From Ochrobactrum teleogrylli (GTDB taxonomy: Bacteria; Pseudomonadota; Alphaproteobacteria; Rhizobiales; Rhizobiaceae): a stretch of DNA of 64,000 nucleotides. The DNA lies in NCBI RefSeq assembly GCF_006376685.1, contig NZ_VEWL01000010.1, forward strand, positions 62,001 through 126,000, in the 5' to 3' direction. The notes below the pieces were generated by a model that was not told the origin of the DNA, ran no database searches, and worked only from the letters and a program-made list of their open reading frames with translations. Position numbers and translations under genes: made by a program. Below are positions 27,315 to 35,286 of this stretch, one piece after another (position 1 is the stretch's first letter; each line of letters starts with the position of its first letter).

Positions 27315-27695
27315 GGTCTCAGCCGTCTTTCCATGGGAGGGTTTAACGGGGTTGCGGCGATGCCTTTTGGCTGAGCACGAATGGCGCCGAAAACCGTCCT
27401 CCGTTTTTCGGGTCCGTACTCCAGAAGGCACCGGGACACATAGCACCTGCGCATGAGGAGTCAATAAATGCGTGGCTTTTGGGCAATAAACTGTCTGCGA
27501 CTAATCGATTGAGTTCTGTGGAAAGCAGCCCGACAATCGCTCAAAAGCCATTTTTGCACCGATTAACGGTGCATGAAAGCTCATATGGACACCTCATTTG
27601 TTGCTTATCCGGCGGTCGATTATTACAATCTTTTCAAAGAGGCCTGTCCGGCAGACGCGATTCGATGCCGTTGAATGGCATCAGAAAGGACATGG
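27315..27695. other. 381-bp divergent intergenic region, tkt / DUF4164-zapA
   Basis: No supported gene. Both promoters should be here. The only sequence I single out is CTAATCGATTGAG (27501-27513), similar to the paired AAACGATT motif upstream of fba. Confidence 0.5.
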
Positions 27696-27968
27696 ATGGC
27701 ACCCGAAGCGACCCTCAGGCAAGTTTTGGAACGGCTGGAAAAAGCACTCAACACGCTCGAAGGCGCGGTTGATCTGCGGCTGGACAAGGAAGGCGATTTC
27801 GCCGAAGCCGAGGAAGAGGTGCAGCGCATGAATGCTGACCGCAGCCGTCTCGCTCAGGAACTCGACCAGTCCGAAGCCCGTGCAGAGCGGCTTGAAGCTG
27901 CCAACCGCGAAGTGTCGCGGCGCCTTGTCACGGCGATGGAAACCATCCGCGCCGTTCTGGATCGATAG
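27696..27968 (+). CDS. DUF4164 coiled-coil protein
   Basis: A 90-residue protein from ATG 27696 (SD AGAAAGGA, 6 bases upstream). It is nearly all helical with heptads: LRQVLERLEKALNTLEGAVDLRL, then EEEVQRMNADRSRLAQELDQSEARAERLEAANREVSRRLVTAMETIRAVL. DUF4164 proteins commonly precede zapA in Rhizobiales, so a role in cell division is inferred only from context. The stop TAG (27966-27968) is in the same reading frame as zapA, which apparently starts three codons later. Confidence 0.8.
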   Translation: MAPEATLRQVLERLEKALNTLEGAVDLRLDKEGDFAEAEEEVQRMNADRSRLAQELDQSEARAERLEAANREVSRRLVTAMETIRAVLDR

Positions 27969-27977
27969 GAGGCTATC

Positions 27978-28346
27978 ATAGCGACCGTTACCGTAACCAT
28001 CGATGGCAAGGCTTATCGCATGGCGTGCGATGAGGGGCAGGAAGAGCACCTCAGCGGACTTGCCGACCGTTTCGATCAATATGTCACGCATCTCAAATCG
28101 TCGTTCGGAGAGATCGGCGATTTGCGCCTGACCGTCATGGCCGGAATCATGGTGATGGACGAGATGGCCGAGATGCAGAAGCGCATCAATGGTCTGGAAA
28201 GCGAAGTCGAGACGCTGCGCCGCGCGCGTGATGAAGCGCTCGGGCGCGCCGACAGCAACGATGCGGCGCTAACCGGCATACTGTCGGATGTCGCGTCGCG
28301 TCTGGAACAGGTGGCGTCCCGCATTGCGCCACGCGCCAGTTCATAA
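27978..28346 (+). CDS. zapA: Cell division protein ZapA (apparent AUA start)
   Basis: The conserved N terminus ATVTVTIDGKAYRMACDEGQEEHL begins at the codon GCG at 27981, but the codon before it is ATA (27978-27980), preceded by the SD AGGAGG (27967-27972). There is no ATG, GTG or TTG between the upstream in-frame stop (27966-27968) and ATG 28020; starting there would remove the first beta strand of the ZapA fold. With the AUA start the product is 122 residues, normal for the family. The rest contains LADRFDQYVTHLKSSFGEIGDLRLTVMAGIMVMDEMAEM and a C-terminal coiled coil. ZapA bundles FtsZ filaments. It lies between DUF4164 and 6S RNA, the usual alphaproteobacterial order. A sequencing error (ATG to ATA) is the main alternative. 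Confidence 0.85.
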   Translation: MATVTVTIDGKAYRMACDEGQEEHLSGLADRFDQYVTHLKSSFGEIGDLRLTVMAGIMVMDEMAEMQKRINGLESEVETLRRARDEALGRADSNDAALTGILSDVASRLEQVASRIAPRASS

Positions 28347-28436
28347 GCTAAGCGCTTTCTGAATTTTCTGAAAAGATTTCGCGGTGAAAGCCTCGCAGCC
28401 TCTGGCGCAGCCCGTTGCGAGCGACTATATTCATCA

Positions 28437-28598
28437 GCGGCGTACTGCGCTTCCCGACAGGTGTAACAGCATCCCCGGGGCCTTATTGATCTCTAAGGGA
28501 ACTGTCCCTGTGAAGGCTTGCGGGCTTTCGCATATGGTGCCCACCTACTTTGTAGGTTCCCGGGATCAATCACTACCATCGGTTGTCGTGGTCGCCGC
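28437..28598 (+). ncRNA. ssrS: 6S RNA
   Basis: The region lies directly downstream of zapA and, one gene removed, upstream of the 5-formyl-THF cyclo-ligase gene, the classic 6S position. The ends pair: GCGGCG (28437-28442) with CGCCGC (28593-28598), and CGACA near 28455 with TGTCG (28584-28588). The middle reads GGCCTTATTGATCTCTAAGG, then AAGGCTTGCGGGCTTTCGC, then CCTACTTTGTAGG and CCCGGGATCAATC, the strongly conserved alphaproteobacterial 6S core with its central bubble. A TATATT box at 28426-28431 fits a -10 element for a start near 28437. 6S binds the housekeeping RNA polymerase and modulates transcription in slow growth. The exact ends are estimated from pairing. Confidence 0.9.
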
Positions 28599-28704
28599 TT
28601 TCCTTTCATCTTGCAATGCGTATGAAAATCCAGTCCTCAAGACTTGATCTGTGCTACGCATTGCCCGTAAACATGCGATAAACCTTAATTATTCGCATGT
28701 TCTG

Positions 28705-29697
28705 ATGGAATCTCCCCAAGTTGCACCGCCCCAAAAGCCGCGCCCATTTGAAAGACTGTCGGTCGCCGTGCCGGTGGCTTTCGCCTATGGCCTGATTTTA
28801 TACATGCTGATCTGGTCCGGTGTGGCTGACGATGAGATGCCGTTCTTTGCCGGTCTCATGCTGCTGCCGATGGCGGTGGCGAGCCTCGCATCCAGTCTGG
28901 CCGACCCGCGTGCCGAAAAAGACCTGTGGCGGCATGTCCGCATGGGCTGGGCCATCATCGGCGGGCTGGTCGTTGTCAGCATGGTGCTGTTCCACGAAGC
29001 GGGCATCTGCGTGGTGATGGCTGCGCCCTTCTTCGTGGTGTTCTCGACACTCGGCTCGACATTGACGCTGTGGATCATCCGCAAGCTCCGCTCGCGCCGT
29101 TCGACAATGCTGGTGGTCGCCCTGCCGCTGGCCGTCTTTCCGGCAGAGCTTCAGTTTTCCTATGCCCCGCATGACGGGTCGGTGACGACGGTGATCGATA
29201 TTGCCGCACCGCCGGAAGTGGTGTGGAAGCAGACCGTCGAAATCCGCAATGTGCGCGCCGATGAACTGTCCTGGACATTCAGCCATGGTATTGTGGGCGT
29301 GCCGCAGCCGGTCGATGCGCGCATCGAAGGGGAGGGCGTGGGCGCCGTGCGCCAGTTGCAATGGACGCGCGGGGTGACTTTTCAGGAGATCGTGACGCAG
29401 TGGGAGGAAAACCGCCTGCTGGCCTGGGATTTCCGCTTCGGGCCGGGCTCCATTCCCGCTGCCGTCGAAGCCCATATCAAGGTGAACAGCAGCTATCTTC
29501 AACTGGCCAATGGCGACTACCGGCTGGAGCCTCTGCCCGATGGCCGCACCCGCCTGACGCTGACCACGCATTATCGCATCGCGACGCCGATCGACTTCTA
29601 TTGCGACCTGTGGGGCAAGGTGTTTCTCAACGATTTTCATGGCGTCGTGCTGAAGGTGATCCGTGACCGGTCGGAGCGGATTGCCGACGCTGTCTGA
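28705..29697 (+). CDS. Membrane protein with C-terminal SRPBCC domain
   Basis: From ATG 28705 the product is 330 residues (a GTG at 28651 could add 18). The N-terminal half has four likely membrane helices: VAFAYGLILYMLIWSGV, FAGLMLLPMAVASLASSL, MGWAIIGGLVVVSMVLF and VVMAAPFFVVFSTLGSTLTLWII. After a basic loop comes another hydrophobic stretch and then a START/Bet v1-like (SRPBCC) domain: VTTVIDIAAPPEVVWKQTVEI, WTFSHGIVGVPQPVDARIEGEG, TRLTLTTHYRIATPIDFYCDLWGKVFLNDFH. SRPBCC domains bind hydrophobic ligands; this domain is probably periplasmic. I do not know a named member. The gene sits between 6S RNA and the cyclo-ligase gene. Confidence 0.8.
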   Translation: MESPQVAPPQKPRPFERLSVAVPVAFAYGLILYMLIWSGVADDEMPFFAGLMLLPMAVASLASSLADPRAEKDLWRHVRMGWAIIGGLVVVSMVLFHEAGICVVMAAPFFVVFSTLGSTLTLWIIRKLRSRRSTMLVVALPLAVFPAELQFSYAPHDGSVTTVIDIAAPPEVVWKQTVEIRNVRADELSWTFSHGIVGVPQPVDARIEGEGVGAVRQLQWTRGVTFQEIVTQWEENRLLAWDFRFGPGSIPAAVEAHIKVNSSYLQLANGDYRLEPLPDGRTRLTLTTHYRIATPIDFYCDLWGKVFLNDFHGVVLKVIRDRSERIADAV

Positions 29698-29772
29698 TCC
29701 ATCACTTGACGGATCGTCTCATTGCGGTTCCACTGTTACAGTCGGATTATGCAAATGGAGAGGTTTTGGGGG

Positions 29773-30372
29773 ATGGCAGCAGCGGCTCCGGATGGCAGTC
29801 AGGAAAAACAGGCGCTCAGGCGTGCCGTGCTTGCCCGCCGCGATGCGCTGGACCCCCGTTACCAGTATGAAGCCTCGCTCGCAGCTGCGAAACACGGCGA
29901 AGAGGCGCTGGTCATTCCCAAGGGAACGCTCGTGGCGGGCTATTGGCCGATCCGCTCTGAAATTGATCCGCGTCCGCTTCTGTCCGTCCTGCGCGGCAAG
30001 GGCGCAAGGCTCTGCCTGCCGGTGGTGCTGGACAAGGAAACCATTGCCTTCCGTGAATTTCTGCCCGATGCGCAGCTTGTGCAGACAGGGTTCGGCACGA
30101 TGGGTCCCGATGCACGAGCGCCGCTCGTGGACCCGACCATCATGCTGATGCCGCTTGCCGGTTTCGACCGGCGCGGGCATCGTCTCGGCTATGGTGCGGG
30201 ACATTATGATCGCGCGCTGGCACGGTTTGCCCAACGCGGTTTGCAGCCCTTGCTGATCGGCATGGCCTATGACTGTCAGCAAGTGGAGCATGTGCCCGAC
30301 GAGCCGCACGATATCGCGCTCAACCAGATACTGACGGAGAGCGGCTTGCGTTCGCTGGGCGCAGGCTTATAA
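29773..30372 (+). CDS. 5-formyltetrahydrofolate cyclo-ligase
   Basis: A 199-residue protein from ATG 29773 (SD GGAGAGG, 29757-29763). Family signatures are LRRAVLARRDALDP near the N terminus, VAGYWPIRSEIDPRPLL, the substrate segment LVDPTIMLMPLAGFDRRGHRLGYGAGHYDRALARF and the end IALNQILTESG. It converts 5-formyl-THF to 5,10-methenyl-THF using ATP. The known linkage of this gene (ygfA/fau) with ssrS is kept apart from the intervening membrane-SRPBCC gene. The ymdB-like gene begins 10 bp later, so the two are an operon. Confidence 0.92.
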   Translation: MAAAAPDGSQEKQALRRAVLARRDALDPRYQYEASLAAAKHGEEALVIPKGTLVAGYWPIRSEIDPRPLLSVLRGKGARLCLPVVLDKETIAFREFLPDAQLVQTGFGTMGPDARAPLVDPTIMLMPLAGFDRRGHRLGYGAGHYDRALARFAQRGLQPLLIGMAYDCQQVEHVPDEPHDIALNQILTESGLRSLGAGL

Positions 30373-30382
30373 GGCTCATCTC

Positions 30383-31207
30383 ATGAGATTGCTTTTTCTT
30401 GGTGACATGGTGGGCCGGTCGGGGCGCACGGCAGTTTATGAAAAGCTGCCGGGGCTGATTTCCGATCTGAAGCTGGACTTCGTGATCGTCAACGGCGAGA
30501 ACGCCGCGGGCGGTTTTGGCATTACCGAAGAGATTTTTCATGAAACGATCCGCGCTGGCGCGGATGTCGTGACCACCGGCAATCACGTTTGGGATCAGCG
30601 CGAGGCGCTCGATTTCTCCAAGCGCGAGGATCGCTTCCTGCGCCCGGCCAATTTTCCGAAAGGAACGGCAGGCAAGGGCGAGGGACTTTACATCGCCAGG
30701 AACGGCGCTCGCGTGCTCGTGTCCAATGTCATGGGGCGCGTCTTCATGCATCCCGATCTGGATGATCCGTTTATCGCGGCGGAGAAGATCCTTGAAGCCT
30801 GTCCGCTGGGCGAGCAGGCCGATGCCGTGTTCTTCGATTTCCATGCGGAAGCAACCAGCGAAAAGCAGTGCTTCGGCCATTTCGTCGATGGCCGTGCGAG
30901 TGCTGTCGTCGGCACGCACACGCATGTGCCGACCGCCGATTGCCAGATCTTGCGCAATGGCACGGCCTATATGTCGGATGCGGGCATGTGCGGCGATTAC
31001 GATTCGTCGCTTGGTATGGACAAGGAAGAGCCGCTCAACCGCTTTCTGTCCAAGGTGCCGAAGGGGCGTTTTGAAGCAGCCAATGGTCCGGCGACCATTT
31101 GCGGTGTCGGTATTGAAATCTCCGACCGCACCGGCCTTGCCGAAAAGGCAGCACCTTTGCGCATCGGCGCGCGTCTGGAAGAAACTATCCCGGAATTCTG
31201 GCGCTAG
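30383..31207 (+). CDS. YmdB-like metallophosphoesterase (TIGR00282 family)
   Basis: A 274-residue calcineurin-like phosphoesterase. Metal-binding motifs appear in order: LFLGDMVGRSGR, VIVNGENAAGGFGI, DVVTTGNHVWDQREAL, DFHAEATSEKQC and VVGTHTHVPTADCQIL. Bacillus YmdB is a cAMP/2',3'-cyclic nucleotide phosphodiesterase that affects motility and biofilm; the role in alphaproteobacteria is not established. Cytosolic, no signal peptide. It overlaps the convergent GntR gene by four bases, the palindrome CTAG (31204-31207) serving both stop codons. It is probably cotranscribed with the cyclo-ligase gene. Confidence 0.9.
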   Translation: MRLLFLGDMVGRSGRTAVYEKLPGLISDLKLDFVIVNGENAAGGFGITEEIFHETIRAGADVVTTGNHVWDQREALDFSKREDRFLRPANFPKGTAGKGEGLYIARNGARVLVSNVMGRVFMHPDLDDPFIAAEKILEACPLGEQADAVFFDFHAEATSEKQCFGHFVDGRASAVVGTHTHVPTADCQILRNGTAYMSDAGMCGDYDSSLGMDKEEPLNRFLSKVPKGRFEAANGPATICGVGIEISDRTGLAEKAAPLRIGARLEETIPEFWR

Positions 31208-31896
31208 CCTACAATCGCAAAAGAATCGCGCATCTTGCCGGAGGCCGTTCTGACCGGACGGTGGCCGATCCATTGCACATGACGGGCGAGAATGGCGGCG
31301 GCGTGGTCGATGTCGTTCTTGCGCAGGGCATCGAGAATCGCCCGGTGATCGTGATCGGTGCGTGCTTCCCACTCCGACCGCCAGGTCGCAAACAGAAACC
31401 GCGCGCTGGCCGCATGCAGATCGTCAATGGCGGCAAGCAGGCGTGGCATCCGGCATGGTTCCAGAATGAGCCGGTGAAAGCGCCGGTTGGCGTCTTCCCA
31501 GCTTCGCACGTCCCGTGATTTGTCGCCGTCGAGCGTGGCGCGTTCGGCAGCATCAAGCGTGGCGCGGGTGATGTGCGCCGCCGCATGCCGTAAAGCCAGC
31601 ACTTCGAGCGCGGCGCGCATTTCCGCCACTTCGCGAATCTCGCCAATGTCGAAGGAGGCGACGCGCACACCCCGGCGCGGCTCCGAAACGGCCAGCCCCT
31701 GCGCTTCCAGCCGCCGAAACGCCTCACGCACCGGCACATGGCTGGTCTGGAACTCTTCGGCGATGTGATCCTGCCGCAATTTGGTGCCCGGCTCGATTTC
31801 CCCTTCGATGATACGGTCAGCCAGAACCCGGCTGATACGGGCAGCGATGGTCTCGTTCGGGGCCTTCGGGGATGGGTCTTGCGGGCGTTGATTCAT
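31204..31896 (-). CDS. GntR-family transcriptional regulator (FCD domain)
   Basis: A 230-residue FadR-subfamily regulator. The winged HTH is ARISRVLADRIIEGEIEPGTKLRQDHIAEEFQTSHVPVREAFRRLEAQGL (residues ~18-70). The FCD ligand domain follows with metal-site candidates Asp and His in DANRRFHRLIL, HDHRAIL and ARHVQW, fitting a metal-dependent organic acid sensor. The likely ligand is unknown. Convergent with the ymdB-like gene, with shared stop bases. No adjacent metabolic gene on its own side, so the target is not evident. Confidence 0.9.
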   Translation of the reverse strand: MNQRPQDPSPKAPNETIAARISRVLADRIIEGEIEPGTKLRQDHIAEEFQTSHVPVREAFRRLEAQGLAVSEPRRGVRVASFDIGEIREVAEMRAALEVLALRHAAAHITRATLDAAERATLDGDKSRDVRSWEDANRRFHRLILEPCRMPRLLAAIDDLHAASARFLFATWRSEWEARTDHDHRAILDALRKNDIDHAAAILARHVQWIGHRPVRTASGKMRDSFAIVG

Positions 31897-32139
31897 GATT
31901 TTATCGATAAGCTGCTTTGTCGCCCGGGTCGAGCCTTATTGAATTTTTTGACAGGTGAGGGCCTCGATCCGCGCTTTTGCTGGACGAATGAGGCTCAATT
32001 CCTTATAACGCCGCCATTCTGCACGGAAAGCATTGTGGCCGGACTTGCGGCCCCGCTTGTGTGATACTCTCTGCGTGAGATTGTCTGTTCATGCGTAACG
32101 CTTTTCCGTGCGTGACGATTAGAACAGAACAGGGGTGCC

Positions 32140-32886
32140 ATGGCTGGCCATTCACAGTTTAAGAACATCATGCACCGCAAGGGCCGTCAGGACGCCGTGC
32201 GGTCGAAAATGTTTTCCAAGCTCGGACGCGAGATTACCGTCGCCGCCAAGCAGGGTCTGCCTGACCCGACGATGAATCCGCGCCTGCGTCTGGCGATTCA
32301 GAACGCCAAAGCGCAGTCGATGCCGAAAGATAACATTGAGCGCGCCATCAAGAAGGCCGCCGGCAATGACGGCGAAAACTATGATGAAGTGCGCTATGAG
32401 GGCCGCGGCCCCGGTGGCGTTTCGGTTATCGTTGAAGCGCTGACCGACAATCGCAACCGCACCGCGTCCAACGTCCGCGCAGCCTTCACCAAGTCTGGTG
32501 GCGCGCTGGGCGAAACCGGTTCGGTTTCCTTCATGTTCGATCGCGTTGGCGAAATCGTCTACAAGTCCTCTGTCGGCGATGCCGACAAGGTCATGGAAGC
32601 GGCTATCGAAGCTGGCGCCGAGGATGTGCAATCCGGCGAAGAAGAACACGTCATCATCTGCGCATTCGAAGATATCGGCGAAGTGTCGAAGGCGCTTGAA
32701 GCCGCTCTTGGCGAGGCCGAATCGATCAAGACGATCTGGAAGCCACAGACCAATACCGAGCTGGACGAAGAAAAGGCCCGCTCCGTTCTCAAGCTTCTCA
32801 ACACGCTGGAAGACGATGACGACGTGCAGAACGTCTACACCAACTTCGAAGTCAGCGACGAAGTGATGGAAAAGCTCAGCGCCTGA
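32140..32886 (+). CDS. yebC: YebC/PmpR family regulator (TACO1-like)
   Basis: A 248-residue protein beginning [32 protein letters not shown], the invariable start of the family. Other conserved segments are [63 protein letters not shown] and the C-terminal [20 protein letters not shown]. Family members act as transcription regulators and, in recent work, as translation factors that relieve ribosome stalling on proline stretches, as TACO1 does in mitochondria. No ruvC is adjacent here; ruvCAB lie 11 kb away, although yebC-ruvC linkage is frequent. Followed by a terminator. Confidence 0.95.
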   Translation: MAGHSQFKNIMHRKGRQDAVRSKMFSKLGREITVAAKQGLPDPTMNPRLRLAIQNAKAQSMPKDNIERAIKKAAGNDGENYDEVRYEGRGPGGVSVIVEALTDNRNRTASNVRAAFTKSGGALGETGSVSFMFDRVGEIVYKSSVGDADKVMEAAIEAGAEDVQSGEEEHVIICAFEDIGEVSKALEAALGEAESIKTIWKPQTNTELDEEKARSVLKLLNTLEDDDDVQNVYTNFEVSDEVMEKLSA

Positions 32887-32912
32887 TTATAGCCGCTCAT
32901 GCACTATCGAAG

Positions 32913-32949
32913 CTCCCGGTCAAAACACAAGTTTGTCCGGGAGTTTTTT
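32913..32949 (+). terminator. Intrinsic terminator after yebC
   Basis: Arms CTCCCGG (32913-32919) and CCGGGAG (32937-32943) followed by six T residues. Confidence 0.85.
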
Positions 32950-32981
32950 ATTGCCTGCTTCTGGCAAAGTGCAGGCAATAA

Positions 32982-33005
32982 AAAACCCCGCCGAAGCGGG
33001 GTTTT
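32982..33005. terminator. Terminator of rpmE (bidirectional in form)
   Basis: Arms AAAACCCCGC (32982-32991) and GCGGGGTTTT (32996-33005). On the minus strand it is followed by a T-run, suiting rpmE. Confidence 0.85.
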
Positions 33006-33024
33006 CCGAATAAGTAACCTGGTA

Positions 33025-33246
33025 TTAGATGCCGAGGTTGCCGAAACGGTTCTTGAACTTCGTAACGCGACCGCCGCGATCAAGCAGGGTCTGCGAACCG
33101 CCAGTCCAGGCCGGATGGGTGGTCGGGTCGATATCGAGGTTCATCGTATCGCCTTCTTTGCCCCAGGTCGAACGGGTCTGGTATTCGGTGCCATCGGTCA
33201 TCACGACCTTGATGGTGTGGTAGTCGGGATGGATATTGGCTTTCAT
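33025..33246 (-). CDS. rpmE: 50S ribosomal protein L31, cysteine-free type
   Basis: The 73-residue protein from ATG 33244-33246 reads [29 protein letters not shown] at its start and [13 protein letters not shown] at its end. It is clearly bL31. The zinc-binding CxxC pairs of the C-plus form are absent; there is no cysteine at all. Its length and [27 protein letters not shown] section match alphaproteobacterial L31. It is a single gene with its own terminator. Together with the cysteine-poor L36 at 6959-7084 it suggests ribosomes that hold little zinc at these positions. Confidence 0.96.
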   Translation of the reverse strand: MKANIHPDYHTIKVVMTDGTEYQTRSTWGKEGDTMNLDIDPTTHPAWTGGSQTLLDRGGRVTKFKNRFGNLGI

Positions 33247-33428
33247 CTTCTCAATCCTGATAGTCTGGCCTGAAAGTCTGGAAGAAAAGCGCAGCCTGAA
33301 TGTCAAAACTGCGGCACTTTCGCCCAATGGCATTTACGAAGACCCATCACCCGCAGGTGACGGCTTCCAAAAGGGTTGCCGAGCCTATACATCAGGCGCA
33401 CGGCAATAACAAGGGCACAATCTCAAGA

Positions 33429-35246
33429 ATGGCCGATCATAATAATCCAACTGGTGTGAATCTGGAATCGAATGCAGACGAGGCGCGCAAGCGCCGCTCC
33501 CTCAAGCCTCTGCGGCGCATGGTTCCGTTCGTCGCCCGCTATAAGCTGCTGGTTATCGGCGCTCTCTTTTCGCTGGTTCTGGCCGCCGTCACGACGCTCG
33601 CAGTGCCCGTCGCACTGCGCCGCATGATCGATCACGGCTTCACCGGCGCCAACGCCATTTTCGTAAACAATTATTTCGGGATGCTGGTGCTGCTGGCGCT
33701 GGTTCTGGCGGTTGCGTCGGGGCTGCGCTACTTCTTTGTGATCTCTCTGGGTGAGCGGGTTGTGGCTGATTTGCGCAATGCGGTCTTCGCGCATGTGACG
33801 GCGCTTTCGCCGGAATTCTTCGACCGTTCACAGTCCGGCGAAATCGTGTCGCGGCTTTCCGCCGATACGACACAGATCAAATCGGTGGTGGGTGCCACCG
33901 CGTCGGTCGCGCTGCGCAATGTCATTTTGGGCGTCGGCGCACTGGCCATGATGGTTGTCACCAGCCCGAAACTCTCCGTGCTGGTGATTGCAGCCATTCC
34001 GGTGATCGTCGTGCCGCTGATCGCTTTCGGGCGCTCCGTGCGCCGCCGTTCGCGTCTAACGCAGGATATGCTCGCCAATGCCAATGCCTATGCCAGCGAG
34101 CAGATTGGCGCGATGCGCACCTTGCAGGCCTTCACCAATGAAAACATGGTGGTCGGGCGGTTTGCCCGCGCCGTGGAAAACGCCTACCAGGCGGCGCGCT
34201 CGTCCATCAAGGCGCGGGCGGTGCTGACGGCCTTCGCCATCTTTCTGATTTTTTCCAGCGTGGTTGCGGTGCTGTGGTTCGGCTCGCGCGATGTTTTGTC
34301 CGGCACAATGTCGCCGGGCACACTCGGTCAGTTCGTGCTCTATGCGGTTTTCGCGGCCAGCGCCTTCGGCGCCCTGTCGGAAGTCGGCGGTGAACTGGCG
34401 CAGGCGGCCGGTGCAACAGAGCGTCTGGCTGAAATTCTGGATGAAGACCCGGACATTTCCGCGCCTCGCAACCCGGTCGCATTGCCGGAGCCGGCGCGTG
34501 GTGAGATCGTCTTCGATGACGTTTATTTCTCCTATCCGACGCGACCTGATGCGCCATCGCTCAACGGCGTGAGCTTTGCGGTCCGGCCAGGCGAAACCGT
34601 CGCCATCGTCGGCCCGTCCGGTGCGGGGAAGAGCACGGTGTTTTCGCTGGTGATGCGCTATTACGATCCGCAGTCCGGCAAGGTGCTGATGGATGGCGTT
34701 GCCTTGCCGGAGGCCGATCCAGCAGCCGTGCGCGGGCGCGTGGCCATGGTCCCGCAGGATGTGGCGATCTTTGCGACCTCTATCCGGGACAATATCGGCT
34801 TCGGCAGGCCGGGTGCGAGCGATGCGGAAATCGAAGCTGCGGCCAGGGCTGCACTGGCGCATGATTTCATCATGGCGCTCGCCCATGGCTACGACACGGA
34901 AGTCGGTGAGCGCGGCGTAACATTGTCTGGCGGACAGCGCCAGCGCATTGCCATTGCTCGCGCCATCCTGCGCGCCGCGCCTGTCCTGTTGCTGGACGAA
35001 GCCACCTCGGCGCTCGATGCAGAAAGTGAAATGCTGGTGCAGAAGGCGCTGGATGGTCTCATGCAAGGCCGCACGACGCTGGTGGTCGCGCACCGTCTTG
35101 CAACGGTGCTGAAGGCGGACCGCATTCTTGTGCTCGATAAAGGCCGGATCGTCGAAGAAGGCACCCATCAGAGCCTTGTGGAGCGCGGCGGCATCTATGC
35201 GCGTCTGGCCAAGCTGCAATTCGAAGCCGGGGCAGGGGTGTACTAA
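33429..35246 (+). CDS. ABC exporter, fused permease/ATPase
   Basis: From ATG 33429 the product is 605 residues; 43 more codons are open upstream but not conserved. The permease half has six membrane segments (for example LLVIGALFSLVLAAVTTLAVP and YFGMLVLLALVLAVASGLRYFF) with the coupling-helix region LNANAYASEQIGAMRTLQAF-like (ANAYASEQIGAMRTLQAFTNE). The ATPase half shows Walker A VGPSGAGKST, Q-loop VPQDVAIF, signature LSGGQRQRIAIARAI, Walker B VLLLDEATSALD and H-loop VVAHRLAT. It is of the MsbA/LptB-unrelated 'ABCB' exporter type found in Rhizobiales; the substrate (lipid, drug or peptide) cannot be told. Homodimer in the inner membrane. Confidence 0.92.
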   Translation: MADHNNPTGVNLESNADEARKRRSLKPLRRMVPFVARYKLLVIGALFSLVLAAVTTLAVPVALRRMIDHGFTGANAIFVNNYFGMLVLLALVLAVASGLRYFFVISLGERVVADLRNAVFAHVTALSPEFFDRSQSGEIVSRLSADTTQIKSVVGATASVALRNVILGVGALAMMVVTSPKLSVLVIAAIPVIVVPLIAFGRSVRRRSRLTQDMLANANAYASEQIGAMRTLQAFTNENMVVGRFARAVENAYQAARSSIKARAVLTAFAIFLIFSSVVAVLWFGSRDVLSGTMSPGTLGQFVLYAVFAASAFGALSEVGGELAQAAGATERLAEILDEDPDISAPRNPVALPEPARGEIVFDDVYFSYPTRPDAPSLNGVSFAVRPGETVAIVGPSGAGKSTVFSLVMRYYDPQSGKVLMDGVALPEADPAAVRGRVAMVPQDVAIFATSIRDNIGFGRPGASDAEIEAAARAALAHDFIMALAHGYDTEVGERGVTLSGGQRQRIAIARAILRAAPVLLLDEATSALDAESEMLVQKALDGLMQGRTTLVVAHRLATVLKADRILVLDKGRIVEEGTHQSLVERGGIYARLAKLQFEAGAGVY

Positions 35247-35260
35247 GCGGGGCTCGAAAG

Positions 35261-35284
35261 AAAGGGGCGTTTTAGCGCCCCTTT
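35261..35284. terminator. Bidirectional terminator, ABC exporter / MotB-like gene
   Basis: Arms AAAGGGGCG (35261-35269) and CGCCCCTTT (35276-35284), loop TTTTAG, between convergent genes. Confidence 0.82.
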
Positions 35285-35286
35285 AT

